Assembly (NCBI RefSeq): GCF_014851675.1
Contig: NZ_JACVAE010000001.1
Span: 1,922,001-1,986,000, forward strand
Reading direction: 5' to 3'
DNA from: Rhizobium sp. ARZ01
Lineage (GTDB): Bacteria > Pseudomonadota > Alphaproteobacteria > Rhizobiales > Rhizobiaceae
DNA length: 64,000 nt
Positions 53,438 through 62,378 of the stretch are shown here, piece after piece. The stretch's first letter is position 1; every line of letters begins with the position of its first letter. Both the position numbers and the translations under genes were made by a program. Below the pieces are notes generated by a model, which worked only from the letters and a program-made list of their open reading frames with translations, was not told where the DNA came from and did no database searches.

Positions 53438-54624
53438 CACGTGCCCTCCGCAATGGAAGGCTGCTGTGCCTCTTTCCCGGCGTTCAAAATCTTGACTTCA
53501 CTGCCGTCACGCAGCCGCTGGAGACCTTCGGTTGCCACGGCGTCGTTTTCGGCAAGCTCCGCATCGACAAGCACCTTGTCCGGATTTCGCTGGATGAGCT
53601 TGACCGGAACCTTTTCCGCCTTGTCATCGACAATGCGCCAGACATAGGAGCCATCGGCACTCCATTGCAATGCCAGCGGATCAACGCTCGGATAACGATC
53701 GCCTTGGAAATGCATTGTCACGGAAAAGGACATGCCGGCGCGCAGCACGTCGTCCGGATTGTCGATGCGTGCGCGAACCCGCAAGGTCCGGCTTGCCTGG
53801 TCGATCCGATTGTCGACGGCCTGCACGGCACCCGTGAAGACCTCGCCGGGCCGCGCGATCGCCGTCGCAGACACCGGCCCGCCGACGCGAATTTTCGGCA
53901 CGAAGCGCTCGGGCACCCAGAAATCGACAAGGATCTCGGTGCGGTCATCGACCCGCGCAATTTCGCTCGACGTGGTGACATAGTCGCCAGGATTGACCGA
54001 GATAATGCCAACGATGCCGGCATAAGGCGCATTGATGGCGCGGCGGCTTAGATCGAGTTCGGCTTTCTGCAAAGCTAGTTCCGCCGCCTTCAGTTCGTCG
54101 CGAGCATCCTGTATCGCAACGACTGTGACGGCTGCCGCGGCGTGAAGATTCTCATAGCGCTTCAGCTTGTCTGCCGCCCGGTCACGGGTCAGGCGAGCCT
54201 GATCGGCCGCAATCTTCTGCTCGTCGTCGTCCAACTGGGCGATCAGCTGGCTCTGTTTGACCCGGTCACCGGACTTGACGAGAACCTCCGTGAGGTTGCC
54301 GCTCGAATAGGGCGTGACGATCACGCTGCGAATGGCTTCGCCATCGCCGATGGCGCTTAGCCGGTCGTTGACGAGGGTGAACTGCACCGGCTTCGTCACC
54401 ACCAGTGTCGGGCCGCCGAAACTGCCGCGCTGGCCATTGCCCTGCCCGCCTTTGCCCGCCTTGCCGCCATCCGCTGCGCCGCTCGGCGCCACCCAGGCGA
54501 CCAGTCCATCGGGTAGTCCTGCAGCCTTGAGCGTGTCGCCTGCCCCCGGCGCCAACCGTCCCCAGACGAGGACACCGGCGCCTACGACGGCAAGGCTTAC
54601 TACAATCTGTTTCCAAAGGCGCAT
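53437..54624 (-). CDS. RND efflux periplasmic adaptor protein (MFP)
   Basis: A 395-residue membrane-fusion protein. An N-terminal hydrophobic anchor (IVVSLAVVGAGVLVWG, about 6-22) is followed by a Gly/Lys-rich linker, a lipoyl-like domain (SSGNLTEVLVKSGDRVKQSQ), a short coiled coil (about 140-200) and beta-barrel domains (NAPYAGIVGIISVNPGDYV). No lipobox Cys was found, so it is a membrane-anchored rather than lipidated adaptor. Coupled to the permease gene by a one-base overlap. Substrate of the pump unknown. Confidence 0.93.
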   Translation of the reverse strand: MRLWKQIVVSLAVVGAGVLVWGRLAPGAGDTLKAAGLPDGLVAWVAPSGAADGGKAGKGGQGNGQRGSFGGPTLVVTKPVQFTLVNDRLSAIGDGEAIRSVIVTPYSSGNLTEVLVKSGDRVKQSQLIAQLDDDEQKIAADQARLTRDRAADKLKRYENLHAAAAVTVVAIQDARDELKAAELALQKAELDLSRRAINAPYAGIVGIISVNPGDYVTTSSEIARVDDRTEILVDFWVPERFVPKIRVGGPVSATAIARPGEVFTGAVQAVDNRIDQASRTLRVRARIDNPDDVLRAGMSFSVTMHFQGDRYPSVDPLALQWSADGSYVWRIVDDKAEKVPVKLIQRNPDKVLVDAELAENDAVATEGLQRLRDGSEVKILNAGKEAQQPSIAEGT

Positions 54625-54830
54625 TGAACTCTCCGGGCAATGGGTCGACGCTCCGCGTCGGCACGGTTGCCGTATAGGGCAAGTATCGTGTCTTGCCCAT
54701 GAACCGGCAATGAAAGAATGCGATCATTACGTAATTGTAAGAATTGCGCGAAAAATCGTTCAGCACCGGCCGCAGTTGCAGGAAAGCGCATTGCTGGACC
54801 AACGGCAGGCTTGTTGCTAGCCTTCCTGAC

Positions 54831-54867
54831 AGCGGAGTGGTCCGCTTATTTTTCAACGACTTATAAT
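54831..54867 (+). promoter_or_regulatory. Promoter with inverted repeat before the cyclase-family gene
   Basis: A consensus TATAAT at 54862-54867 lies 22 bases before the ATG at 54890. The inverted repeat AGCGGA-gtgg-TCCGCT (54831-54846) covers the -35 position, as a repressor site would. The -35 box itself is weak. The gap to the divergent RND operon (54625-54889) holds nothing else supported. Confidence 0.5.
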
Positions 54868-54889
54868 ATTTTCATGGAAGGGGAATGCA

Positions 54890-55708
54890 ATGTGTGATGC
54901 CTGCGTCATTGAATCCGTGAAGAAAAACATGCTCTCCAGGCGCGGCCTGTTTCGCGCCGCGGCCGCCGGCGCGGCGACAGCCGCCATGGCAAGTACCGGC
55001 GCCCTCAGCCCGGCGATCGCTGCGGCACCGGAGTCCGTCGCCGACCTGACCCATGAGCTCTTTGAGGAATTTCCGACCTTCTTCGGCCCGCAGCAGTTTT
55101 TCCGCGAGCAGAAGTTCAACTTCAAGGAACACACTTTCAACCTGTTCGAGCTGCGCTACAGCGAACACACCGGAACGCATATGGACGCCCCCCTGCACTT
55201 CTCCGCAGATGGTCTTTCGGTCGCCGAGATTCCGGTTGAAAACCTCGTGGTCCCGCTTGTCGTCATCGACATCCGCGAGAAAGCAGCCGCTGATCCAAAC
55301 GCCCAATTGACGCCTGATGACCTCAAGGCCTGGATATCTGCCAACGGCGACATCCCGGACAATGCCTGCGTGGCGATGAATTCCGGCTGGTCCGCCCATC
55401 TCGGCACCGACAAGTTCCGCAACGCCGACGCCGAGGGAAAACTGCATTTTCCCGGATTCCACGTCGAGACCGTCAAGGCGCTGCTCGAAACGAAGGCTGC
55501 CGGCATCGCCGTCGACTCGCTGTCGCTCGACTATGGCATCTCCCCCGACTTTGCCACCCACAACACCTGGCTTCCGGCCGGCCGGTGGGGACTGGAAGCT
55601 GTCGCCAACCTCGACAAGGTACCGGTGAAAGGGGCGACCCTCGTCGTCGGCGCCCCAAAGGTGCGCGGGGGAACCGGCGGCCCGTCGCGCGTGCTGGCCC
55701 TCGTCTAA
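54890..55708 (+). CDS. Tat-exported cyclase-family (kynurenine formamidase-like) metal hydrolase
   Basis: A 272-residue protein of the cyclase/formamidase family. The twin-arginine signal is SRRGLFRAAAAG at 16-27, cleaved probably after AIAAA, so the folded enzyme is exported. The metal-binding motif HTGTHMDAPLHF is at residues 93-104, with further family elements VVIDIRE, IAVDSLSLDYG and THNTWLPAG. Reaction unknown; cyclase-family members hydrolyse amides or lactams using metal. It is 61 bases upstream of an AhpD-like gene and probably in one transcript with it. Confidence 0.88.
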   Translation: MCDACVIESVKKNMLSRRGLFRAAAAGAATAAMASTGALSPAIAAAPESVADLTHELFEEFPTFFGPQQFFREQKFNFKEHTFNLFELRYSEHTGTHMDAPLHFSADGLSVAEIPVENLVVPLVVIDIREKAAADPNAQLTPDDLKAWISANGDIPDNACVAMNSGWSAHLGTDKFRNADAEGKLHFPGFHVETVKALLETKAAGIAVDSLSLDYGISPDFATHNTWLPAGRWGLEAVANLDKVPVKGATLVVGAPKVRGGTGGPSRVLALV

Positions 55709-55769
55709 GAACTATTACCATCGGCGGTATTCGCGCCGCCGATCGTGCCTGTCGCAACGGAGCCATGCC

Positions 55770-56177
55770 ATGAGTACCGTCAAGCCCGCCGCCGAACTCG
55801 AAACAGATCCCCGCGTCAAGGCGGTATTCGACGACATCCGCACCACGCGCAAATCCGACTTCATCAACAACATGTGGCTCTATCTCGCCTTCGATCCCGC
55901 CCTGCTCGAAAGCACCTGGCGCGAGGTCAAGGCGGTCATGGCAACACCCTCGGCGCTGGATCCGCTCGTCAAGGAAATGCTCTACATCGCCGTTTCCGTT
56001 ACCAACGGGTGCAGCTACTGCGTCCATTCCCACACCGCGGCAGCAAAGGCGAAGGGAATGAGCCCCGAGCAGCACGCTGAACTGCTGTCGATCATCTCGC
56101 TCGCATCGAAAACGAACCAACTCGCAACGGGCCTGCAGGTGCCGGTCGATCCGGTGTTCGATGCGGATTGCGGCTAA
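55770..56177 (+). CDS. AhpD-like carboxymuconolactone decarboxylase-family protein
   Basis: A 135-residue protein with the AhpD core motif Cys81-x2-Cys84-x-x-x-His88 in NGCSYCVHSHTAAA, the redox pair of alkylhydroperoxidase-like members. Length and helices suit the CMD/AhpD family. Likely a cytoplasmic thiol-dependent peroxidase or related enzyme. It follows the Tat cyclase-family gene; ACGGAG lies eight bases before ATG 55770. A strong hairpin terminator follows. Confidence 0.9.
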   Translation: MSTVKPAAELETDPRVKAVFDDIRTTRKSDFINNMWLYLAFDPALLESTWREVKAVMATPSALDPLVKEMLYIAVSVTNGCSYCVHSHTAAAKAKGMSPEQHAELLSIISLASKTNQLATGLQVPVDPVFDADCG

Positions 56178-56225
56178 CTCTCCAAACCACCAAAACTGAA
56201 AGAGGGTTGCGCAAGACCTGTAGAC

Positions 56226-56258
56226 CGCACGTCTGCCGGCCTGGTCGGCAGACGTGCG
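56226..56258 (+). terminator. Long hairpin after the cyclase-AhpD pair
   Basis: A perfect 13-bp stem (cgcacgtctgccg / cggcagacgtgcg) with a 7-base loop lies about 50 bases after the AhpD-like gene. It is followed by acctttcag, so the T-run is short; termination is likely but not certain. Confidence 0.6.
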
Positions 56259-56395
56259 ACCTTTCAGACACAATCCCCCGCCCATCACGCCCATGACGAA
56301 GATGTGATCGCCCCGCAGCCTTGTCATGTCGTCGAGAACCTCGGTAGGCATCGACCTCCAAGCACAAACCTTTCCATGAAAGAAATCCCCCTGAA

Positions 56396-57094
56396 ATGTC
56401 GGCCGCATTCCTCACGTCACGGCGAACGTTCATCCTGACTGCCGCAGCAGCAGCGCTGGCGAGCTGTACCACCACAACGCCGAGCGGCAGGAACGCACCC
56501 GTTCCGGTGGCGCCAAGGCGTCCGATCGTGCCTCAAACGGCCTCGGAACTGGATGTCATGTACGGCCCAATCCAGGATGGCGGCTACTCGCTTCCGGCCG
56601 TTCCCTATCAAAAGATCGATCCCCAGTTCCACCGGCAACGCGTTGTCGATCCGACTGGCGAGCCAGCGGGAACGGTTGTCGTCGATACGCCGAAGCGTTT
56701 CCTCTACGTCGTCGAGCCGGGTGGAACGGCGATGCGCTATGGCGTCGGTATCGGCCGTGAGGGATTTTCCTGGCAGGGCGAAGGCGTCATCCACTGGCGC
56801 CAACATTGGCCGCGCTGGAAGCCACCGAATGAGATGATCGCACGCCAGCCCGCGCTCGAAAAATACTCCATCGCCAACGGCGGTATGGAACCTGGCCTGA
56901 GTAACCCGCTCGGCGCCCGCGCGCTCTACATCTTCCAGAACGGCCAGGATACCCTGTATCGGCTACATGGAAACCGGGAGTGGAAGTCGATCGGCAAGGC
57001 CGTCTCGTCCGGCTGCGTTCGCCTGATCAACCAGGACGTCATCGATCTCTACAACCGCGTGCCATACCACGCCCGGATCGTCGTCTACCAGTGA
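56396..57094 (+). CDS. L,D-transpeptidase, Tat-type lipoprotein
   Basis: A 232-residue YkuD-domain enzyme. The N-terminus combines a twin-arginine motif (TSRRTFILTAA) with a lipobox ending LASC24, so it is probably exported by Tat and lipid-anchored. The YkuD core has His191 (RLHGNREWKSIG) and nucleophile Cys207 in SSGCVRL. It should act on peptidoglycan. It resembles the L,D-transpeptidase at 11180-11872 in layout (VGIGREGFSWQG versus VGVGREGFGWAG), so the two are paralogues. Confidence 0.9.
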   Translation: MSAAFLTSRRTFILTAAAAALASCTTTTPSGRNAPVPVAPRRPIVPQTASELDVMYGPIQDGGYSLPAVPYQKIDPQFHRQRVVDPTGEPAGTVVVDTPKRFLYVVEPGGTAMRYGVGIGREGFSWQGEGVIHWRQHWPRWKPPNEMIARQPALEKYSIANGGMEPGLSNPLGARALYIFQNGQDTLYRLHGNREWKSIGKAVSSGCVRLINQDVIDLYNRVPYHARIVVYQ

Positions 57095-57257
57095 TGCTTT
57101 GACGGATCGCAGGGGTAGCGCTTCGGCGCGGCCCCTCCGGTCCACGCAAACGGCGTCCGTCATTCCTTTCCACAGCCACGCGTTCAGGAACGAAAGACCG
57201 GAATAAAAGAAGAACGCGAAACTGGCCTTTCGCCCCCGAATCACTACATTGGGCCGC

Positions 57258-59873
57258 ATGATGAGCGGTTACGATGATATTCCCTTCTTCGACGACGAAG
57301 ATCCGGCGCTGAAGAAGGTCCCGGCTTCGGGACAGAAACCCGGCAATCCGGCTTCCGGCGGCATTGCCGCGCGCGCCATGGCTGCGCGCGATGCCAACCG
57401 TGCGCCGGACTACCTTGCCGGCCTCAATCCCGAGCAGCGCGAGGCGGTCGAGACGCTGGACGGCCCGGTACTCGTTCTTGCCGGTGCCGGCACCGGCAAG
57501 ACGCGCGTGCTAACCACCCGCATCGCCCATATCCTCGCAACCGGCCGCGCCTTCCCCTCGCAGATCCTCGCCGTGACCTTCACCAACAAGGCCGCACGCG
57601 AGATGAAGGAGCGCGTCGGCATGCTCGTCGGCGGAGCCGTCGAGGGCATGCCCTGGCTCGGCACCTTCCACTCGATTGGGGTCAAGCTTCTGCGCCGTCA
57701 TGCCGAAATGGTCGGACTGAGGTCCGATTTCACCATCCTCGACACCGATGACGTCGTGCGCCTGATCAAGCAGTTGATCCAGGCCGAGGGAATCGATGAC
57801 AAGCGCTGGCCGGCAAAGCAGTTCGCCGGCATGATCGATACCTGGAAGAACAAGGCGCTCGACCCGGCACAGATCCCGGAAGGCGACGCTCGTGCGTTTG
57901 CCAACGGAAAGGGCCGCGAGCTCTACGCCGCCTACCAGAACCGCCTGAAGACGCTGAACGCCTGCGACTTCGGCGATCTGTTGCTGCACCCGATCCGCAT
58001 CTTCCGCACCAATCCGGATATCCTCAGGGAATATCACCAGAAGTTCCGCTACATCCTGGTTGACGAGTATCAGGACACGAACACCGCCCAGTACATGTGG
58101 CTGCGGCTTCTGGCGCAGCGGTCACAGTCCTCCGGTCGGGCGCCGATTCCGGCCGAAGGGCGAGCCAGCGATAGCTGGCCGGGCGACGTTTCGCCCGCGC
58201 CCGCGCAGGCCAGCGCCGACAGGCGCGATGCGGCCGTGAGCGAAAACAAGCGGCAGCAGATAAACATCTGCTGCGTCGGTGACGACGATCAGTCGATCTA
58301 CGGCTGGCGGGGTGCCGAGGTGGACAACATCCTGCGCTTCGACAAGGACTTCCCAGGCGCCAAGGTGATCAAACTCGAGCGCAATTATCGCTCCACCGCC
58401 CACATCCTCGGCGCGGCCGGCCATCTCATCGCCCACAACGAGGGCCGGCTCGGCAAGACGCTTTTCACCGACCGGCTCGATCCGGAAGACGGCAAGGTGA
58501 TCGTCCACGCCGCCTGGGATTCGGAAGAAGAAGCCCGCGCGATCGGCGAGACGATCGAGACACTGCAGCGCCCGGACCGCAACGGCAAGCGTCACAATCT
58601 CAACGACATGGCGATCCTCGTACGCGCCTCGTTCCAGATGCGCGAGTTCGAAGACCGATTCGTTACCCTCGGCCTGAATTACCGCGTCATCGGCGGACCA
58701 CGCTTCTATGAGCGGCTCGAGATCCGCGATGCCATGGCCTATTTCCGGCTTGTCTGCCAGCCGGCCGACGACCTCGCCTTCGAGCGCATCATCAACACGC
58801 CGAAGCGCGGCCTCGGCGACACGACCGTGCGCACTCTGCACGACTATGCCCGTGCCCGCGACATTCCGATGCTCGCCGCAGCAAGCGACATCATCGAGAC
58901 CGACGAACTGAAACCGAAAGCGCGCAAGGCGCTGTTCGACGTCGTCGCCGACTTCAAGCGCTGGCAGGCGCTGCTCGAAACCATGCCGCACACCGAACTT
59001 GCCGAGCAGATCCTCGATGAGAGCGGCTACACGGCCATGTGGCAGAATGACAAATCGGCGGAAGCGCCGGGGCGGCTTGAGAACCTGAAGGAACTGATCC
59101 GCTCCATGGAGCCGTACGAAAGCATGCGCGGCTTTCTCGAGCACGTTGCGCTCGTCATGGATGCTGAGCAGAACGAGGACCTCGACGCCGTCTCGATCAT
59201 GACGCTGCACTCCGCCAAGGGGCTGGAATTCGAGACCGTCTTCCTGCCCGGTTGGGAGGAAGGCCTGTTTCCGCACCAGCGCGCGCTTGACGAAGGTGGA
59301 CGCTCCGGCCTGGAGGAGGAACGTCGGCTCGCCTATGTCGGCATCACCCGCGCCAAGCGCAACTGCCATATCTGGTTCGTCTCCAACCGCCGCATTCACG
59401 GCCTATGGCAGTCAACGATCCCCTCGCGATTCCTGGACGAACTGCCGGAAGCCCACGTCGAGGTAGCCGAATCCGACCAGAACTACGGTGGCTATGGGCG
59501 CGGCGGTGGCGGTTATGGGCAATCGCGCTTCGACAAGCAGGAGCCGTTCCAGAATTCCTACTCCACCCCCGGCTGGCGCCGCGCGCAGCAGAACAAGACG
59601 GACGCCACCCGCGACAACTGGGGCAACCGCTCCGGTCACGCAGTAGAGCGCATCGGTTACGGCGAGAGCGGCCCCCGCGCCCGCACGATCGAAGGCGAGC
59701 TCGTTGCCAAGTCGACCACGAGCGAGCCCTCCCGCTTCTCCGTTGGCGACCGGGTCTTCCACCTGAAGTTTGGCAATGGCAACATTGCCGCGATCGAGGG
59801 CAACAAGCTGACGATCGATTTCGACCGCGCCGGCCAGAAACGGGTCTTGGACGGCTTCGTGGAAAGGGTGTAG
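57258..59873 (+). CDS. UvrD/PcrA-type superfamily 1 helicase with an in-frame insertion
   Basis: An 871-residue DNA helicase. Motif I is AGAGTGKTRVL (about 78), motif Ia FTNKAAREMKERV, motif II VDEYQDTN, motif III GDDDQSIYGWRG, motif IV LERNYRST, motif V MTLHSAKGLEF and motif VI YVGITRAK. It has a C-terminal RNA-polymerase-type/SH3-like end (VGDRVFHLKFGNGNIAAIEG). Between LLAQR and NICCVGDDDQ, where relatives have a few residues, about 40 extra residues occur (58122-58250), encoded by palindromic DNA. The start is placed at ATG 57258; TTG 57249 is in frame. It acts in nucleotide-excision and replication repair. Confidence 0.95.
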   Translation: MMSGYDDIPFFDDEDPALKKVPASGQKPGNPASGGIAARAMAARDANRAPDYLAGLNPEQREAVETLDGPVLVLAGAGTGKTRVLTTRIAHILATGRAFPSQILAVTFTNKAAREMKERVGMLVGGAVEGMPWLGTFHSIGVKLLRRHAEMVGLRSDFTILDTDDVVRLIKQLIQAEGIDDKRWPAKQFAGMIDTWKNKALDPAQIPEGDARAFANGKGRELYAAYQNRLKTLNACDFGDLLLHPIRIFRTNPDILREYHQKFRYILVDEYQDTNTAQYMWLRLLAQRSQSSGRAPIPAEGRASDSWPGDVSPAPAQASADRRDAAVSENKRQQINICCVGDDDQSIYGWRGAEVDNILRFDKDFPGAKVIKLERNYRSTAHILGAAGHLIAHNEGRLGKTLFTDRLDPEDGKVIVHAAWDSEEEARAIGETIETLQRPDRNGKRHNLNDMAILVRASFQMREFEDRFVTLGLNYRVIGGPRFYERLEIRDAMAYFRLVCQPADDLAFERIINTPKRGLGDTTVRTLHDYARARDIPMLAAASDIIETDELKPKARKALFDVVADFKRWQALLETMPHTELAEQILDESGYTAMWQNDKSAEAPGRLENLKELIRSMEPYESMRGFLEHVALVMDAEQNEDLDAVSIMTLHSAKGLEFETVFLPGWEEGLFPHQRALDEGGRSGLEEERRLAYVGITRAKRNCHIWFVSNRRIHGLWQSTIPSRFLDELPEAHVEVAESDQNYGGYGRGGGGYGQSRFDKQEPFQNSYSTPGWRRAQQNKTDATRDNWGNRSGHAVERIGYGESGPRARTIEGELVAKSTTSEPSRFSVGDRVFHLKFGNGNIAAIEGNKLTIDFDRAGQKRVLDGFVERV
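58128..58245 (+). repeat. Palindromic mosaic element inside the helicase gene
   Basis: Within the extra helicase segment lie two perfect hairpins: gccagc-gata-gctggc (58164-58179) and cgggcga-cgtt-tcgcccg (58180-58197). The whole insert is about 115 bases, GC-rich, kept in frame and free of stops. Size and paired palindromes suit the rhizobial RIME class of intergenic mosaic elements, but the identity is inferred without comparison. Borders are approximate. Confidence 0.55.
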
Positions 59874-60068
59874 GCGACCTGCGCCGATCTGGATCGGCCG
59901 ATCGCAGGCTACCGCCTGTCGCAAGCCCTTTCCCAGCCTGGTGGCGGCTAAAAAAGCCGTTGGAATCCTATCGTGATTGGACATCCGTTCTCAGTGGAGT
60001 CACTTTTCTAAGTGGGGCTTATTGAGCATTGGGGGGCGGAGCATCCATCCTCTGAATGGGAGTCCAAG

Positions 60069-60503
60069 ATGAAGCATCAAACAGTGGAACAACTACGGCT
60101 TGTTGCAGAAGTCGAGACCTTTCCGGCTCAGACACTGACCCGCAAGGAGCGGCTGGAACGCTGGGCGGAACTCCTCGAGCAGAACCCGCACTGGCACCTG
60201 TCGACCTTGCGCCAGACGGAGCATCAGTCACCGAGTGTTCGTGCGAATATGCGCGGAGACGGTTCGCCGATTTCTGTCGCCTATGCTGACCCCGTCCTGC
60301 GCGCGGCCGGGCTGACGGACGACACCTATGGCGAAGCACGGCGCTTCTTCGAGCTCTCGGACGACGAGCTTCACGAGGTCATCTGCTATTGCCATTACGG
60401 ATCGGCAGTGAGCGCGGCAACGGCAGCGGCACAGATCCGGGCAGTCCTTGCACCCAAGCCGCCCGGCTTTTTCGCCACACTGCGCCGGTTGTTCATGGCT
60501 TAG
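60069..60503 (+). CDS. Hypothetical soluble protein
   Basis: A 144-residue protein from ATG 60069, with GGGAG five to six bases upstream. It begins with helices (VEQLRLVAEVETFPAQTLTR) and has a His/Cys-containing patch (EVICYCHYGSAVSAATAAAQ) near the middle of the C-terminal half, ending in a basic-hydrophobic segment (FFATLRRLFMA). No family is recognised. The good ribosome site and codon pattern support a gene. It follows the helicase gene after a 195-base gap. Confidence 0.7.
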   Translation: MKHQTVEQLRLVAEVETFPAQTLTRKERLERWAELLEQNPHWHLSTLRQTEHQSPSVRANMRGDGSPISVAYADPVLRAAGLTDDTYGEARRFFELSDDELHEVICYCHYGSAVSAATAAAQIRAVLAPKPPGFFATLRRLFMA

Positions 60504-60676
60504 CGCCCGCGATCGAGGATCGATAATGATCTTCGGACACTGGTTTGCATGCGGGCACGAGGCGCGAGAGCGATTTCGTGCGCGACGCTGCGGCTGTGGG
60601 CGCAATCTCTCCAGCGTCGCCGGATGTGTAACCACGGCGTGATGTCGTGTGCGCGTTGCTGATTTGAAGCAAGAAT

Positions 60677-60708
60677 GCCGCCGGTCCAGTCAGACCGGCG
60701 GCGCTTTT
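60677..60708. terminator. Strong hairpin between convergent genes
   Basis: A perfect 10-bp stem (gccgccggtc / gaccggcggc) with a 6-base loop is followed by gcTTTT on the plus strand. The 251-base gap 60504-60754 holds no gene that can be supported, so it probably serves the hypothetical gene upstream and the convergent L,D-transpeptidase gene. Confidence 0.65.
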
Positions 60709-60754
60709 AAATGCCGCAGGGCAATGTCTCAAGCAGAACCAGGCGAATTTCGCG

Positions 60755-61930
60755 TCAGCCTTTCTTTCCAAACAACGAGGCAAACTGGGTCTTGCCGGCA
60801 TTCATGTTGGGCACGACGACGAGCGTGTCGATTTCGCCGCGCTTGTAAGCGGCGAGGAACCGCGGATAGTTCTTGAACGCCACGCAACCGTGCGAATTTC
60901 CGTTCCGTCCAAGCAGATAGGAGTGGGTCAGCAAACCGGTGCGGCCATGCGGATGGACGCCGTCGACCGGCGTCATACGCAGCGCCTGCACACCGTGGAA
61001 AAGCTTTTCGCGCATCGAGAGCTTGAACGTTCCGGGCGGTGTCGAGCCGCGCATCTTCATATGCACGTATTTCGGATTGTCACGCATCGGGCCGATGCCG
61101 GAGTGCGCCTCGAGCCGTTCGCCGCTCGGAAGATGCACGACCCCCGCAGCAATATCGTAATAGGCCGTGCGACCGCGGGAACGGCTGCGGGAGCCGAACC
61201 AATTCGGCCGGACCTTTTCACGTACTTCGTCGTCCGTATCGACCTGCGCCGGGCTCGCATAGGCGAGTTCCCTCACAGGCGTTTCAGGCTTGCTCGGCTT
61301 CTCCATGCCCCTCGCAATCAGCTTCGGCCGGGCCTCAGGCAATGGAATCGTATCGGGCAGTGGATGTGCCGCTTCCGACAGTACGAGGCTGAAGGGTTTT
61401 GACAGCGTCTCGTCCCGCGTCTGGCCGGGGTCGACCAGCGCCGTCACAAGCGATCCCTGAACCTGCGCGCGCGCTTCGGCGGCAACGCCGTTCTGGACCT
61501 GCGAGACGGCAGCGACGGACAACGTGACCGGCTTCTGCGCCGCTTCCATCGCCAGCCTCATTGTCGCGATCGCGTTCCTTTTCCGCTGATGCGATTTTAT
61601 CAGATCGGCGGTGAGCCCAGCCGGCCAGAGCTGGTCGGGCGGCGTCTTCGATAGCCGGTCGAACTTCCGTATCCGAATGTTGCGCTGGACTGGGGCCTCG
61701 CGCTTCACGACAGGTAGGTTCAGAGAAATCTGCAGTCGGTTCTGCTTTTCCGTCGAAGCTGATGGCGCCATCGCATGCACTGTTGCGAGCGCCCACATGA
61801 CCCATGAGGAAGCAGCGATACACAGGCAGGCGGCGACTGCTCCGATGAGAAACCCACGCGGCTTTTTGAGAGAATGGAGGGACCCGCGACGGGGATGGAT
61901 TTCACTGCACGCAACGGTCACAGACGCCAT
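60755..61930 (-). CDS. DUF2778 (Tlde1-like) L,D-transpeptidase-type protein
   Basis: A 391-residue protein. One membrane helix or signal anchor is at about 27-52 (FLIGAVAACLCIAASSWVMW), then a long linker (60-250), then a DUF2778 domain at about 255-388. The catalytic-type motif is NGNSHGCVAFKN with His347 and Cys349, and other family landmarks are SGERLEAHSGIGPM and TPPGTFKLSMRE. DUF2778 includes the Tlde1 peptidoglycan-targeting effectors, but here it has its own membrane anchor and no type VI genes nearby, so a housekeeping cell-wall enzyme is more likely. Confidence 0.87.
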   Translation of the reverse strand: MASVTVACSEIHPRRGSLHSLKKPRGFLIGAVAACLCIAASSWVMWALATVHAMAPSASTEKQNRLQISLNLPVVKREAPVQRNIRIRKFDRLSKTPPDQLWPAGLTADLIKSHQRKRNAIATMRLAMEAAQKPVTLSVAAVSQVQNGVAAEARAQVQGSLVTALVDPGQTRDETLSKPFSLVLSEAAHPLPDTIPLPEARPKLIARGMEKPSKPETPVRELAYASPAQVDTDDEVREKVRPNWFGSRSRSRGRTAYYDIAAGVVHLPSGERLEAHSGIGPMRDNPKYVHMKMRGSTPPGTFKLSMREKLFHGVQALRMTPVDGVHPHGRTGLLTHSYLLGRNGNSHGCVAFKNYPRFLAAYKRGEIDTLVVVPNMNAGKTQFASLFGKKG

Positions 61931-62378
61931 GATACTCGTTACCCAAAGTACTGGTTACTCGATCCGGCGCCAATCGAACGGATTGCCGTCGGGACCGGTA
62001 TGGTGGCGTCAACGCGCCTGCTTGTGAGGCGCCCCGTGCCATGCACACTGGTCGAAACAATGACGGAAATAGTGTCAAACTATGGTAAGCAATTCCTTTA
62101 CGGGGATTGAAAAATCGCGTGACCCGTTGGTGAAGACGCGACAAAACCTACCGAATCATCGCGCAATTTCAACGACTTTGGCAAACAGCTTCAGATTTCG
62201 CAGCAATCGATCGATTGCGCTTTGGCACTATCGTTGTTTGGATTTTTTTGCACACGTTAACCATGTGAATGCGTCAGCGTCGCGCCCACGCCAGCGCCCA
62301 AGGCAGGAACGCCGGCACTACAGCGACTAGATGGATGGACGCGTTGTTCAGCCGCGCCCCACCCCACACCCCGGACCT
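61931..62378. other. 448-base intergenic region with a 16-bp palindrome
   Basis: No gene can be supported here. It lies upstream of the DUF2778 gene (minus strand) and downstream of the DUF1059 gene. Its right part is AT-richer than the surroundings and contains the perfect palindrome GCAATCGATCGATTGC at 62203-62218, a possible regulatory site. Confidence 0.4.

Noticed and set aside
58122..59399. Minus-strand open frame of 425 codons
   Set aside because: Antisense of the helicase gene, which carries all seven motifs.
60448..60642. Short plus-strand Cys-rich frame after the hypothetical gene
   Set aside because: It overlaps the preceding gene and has no ribosome site; a 37-codon version from ATG 60526 is conceivable but unsupported.
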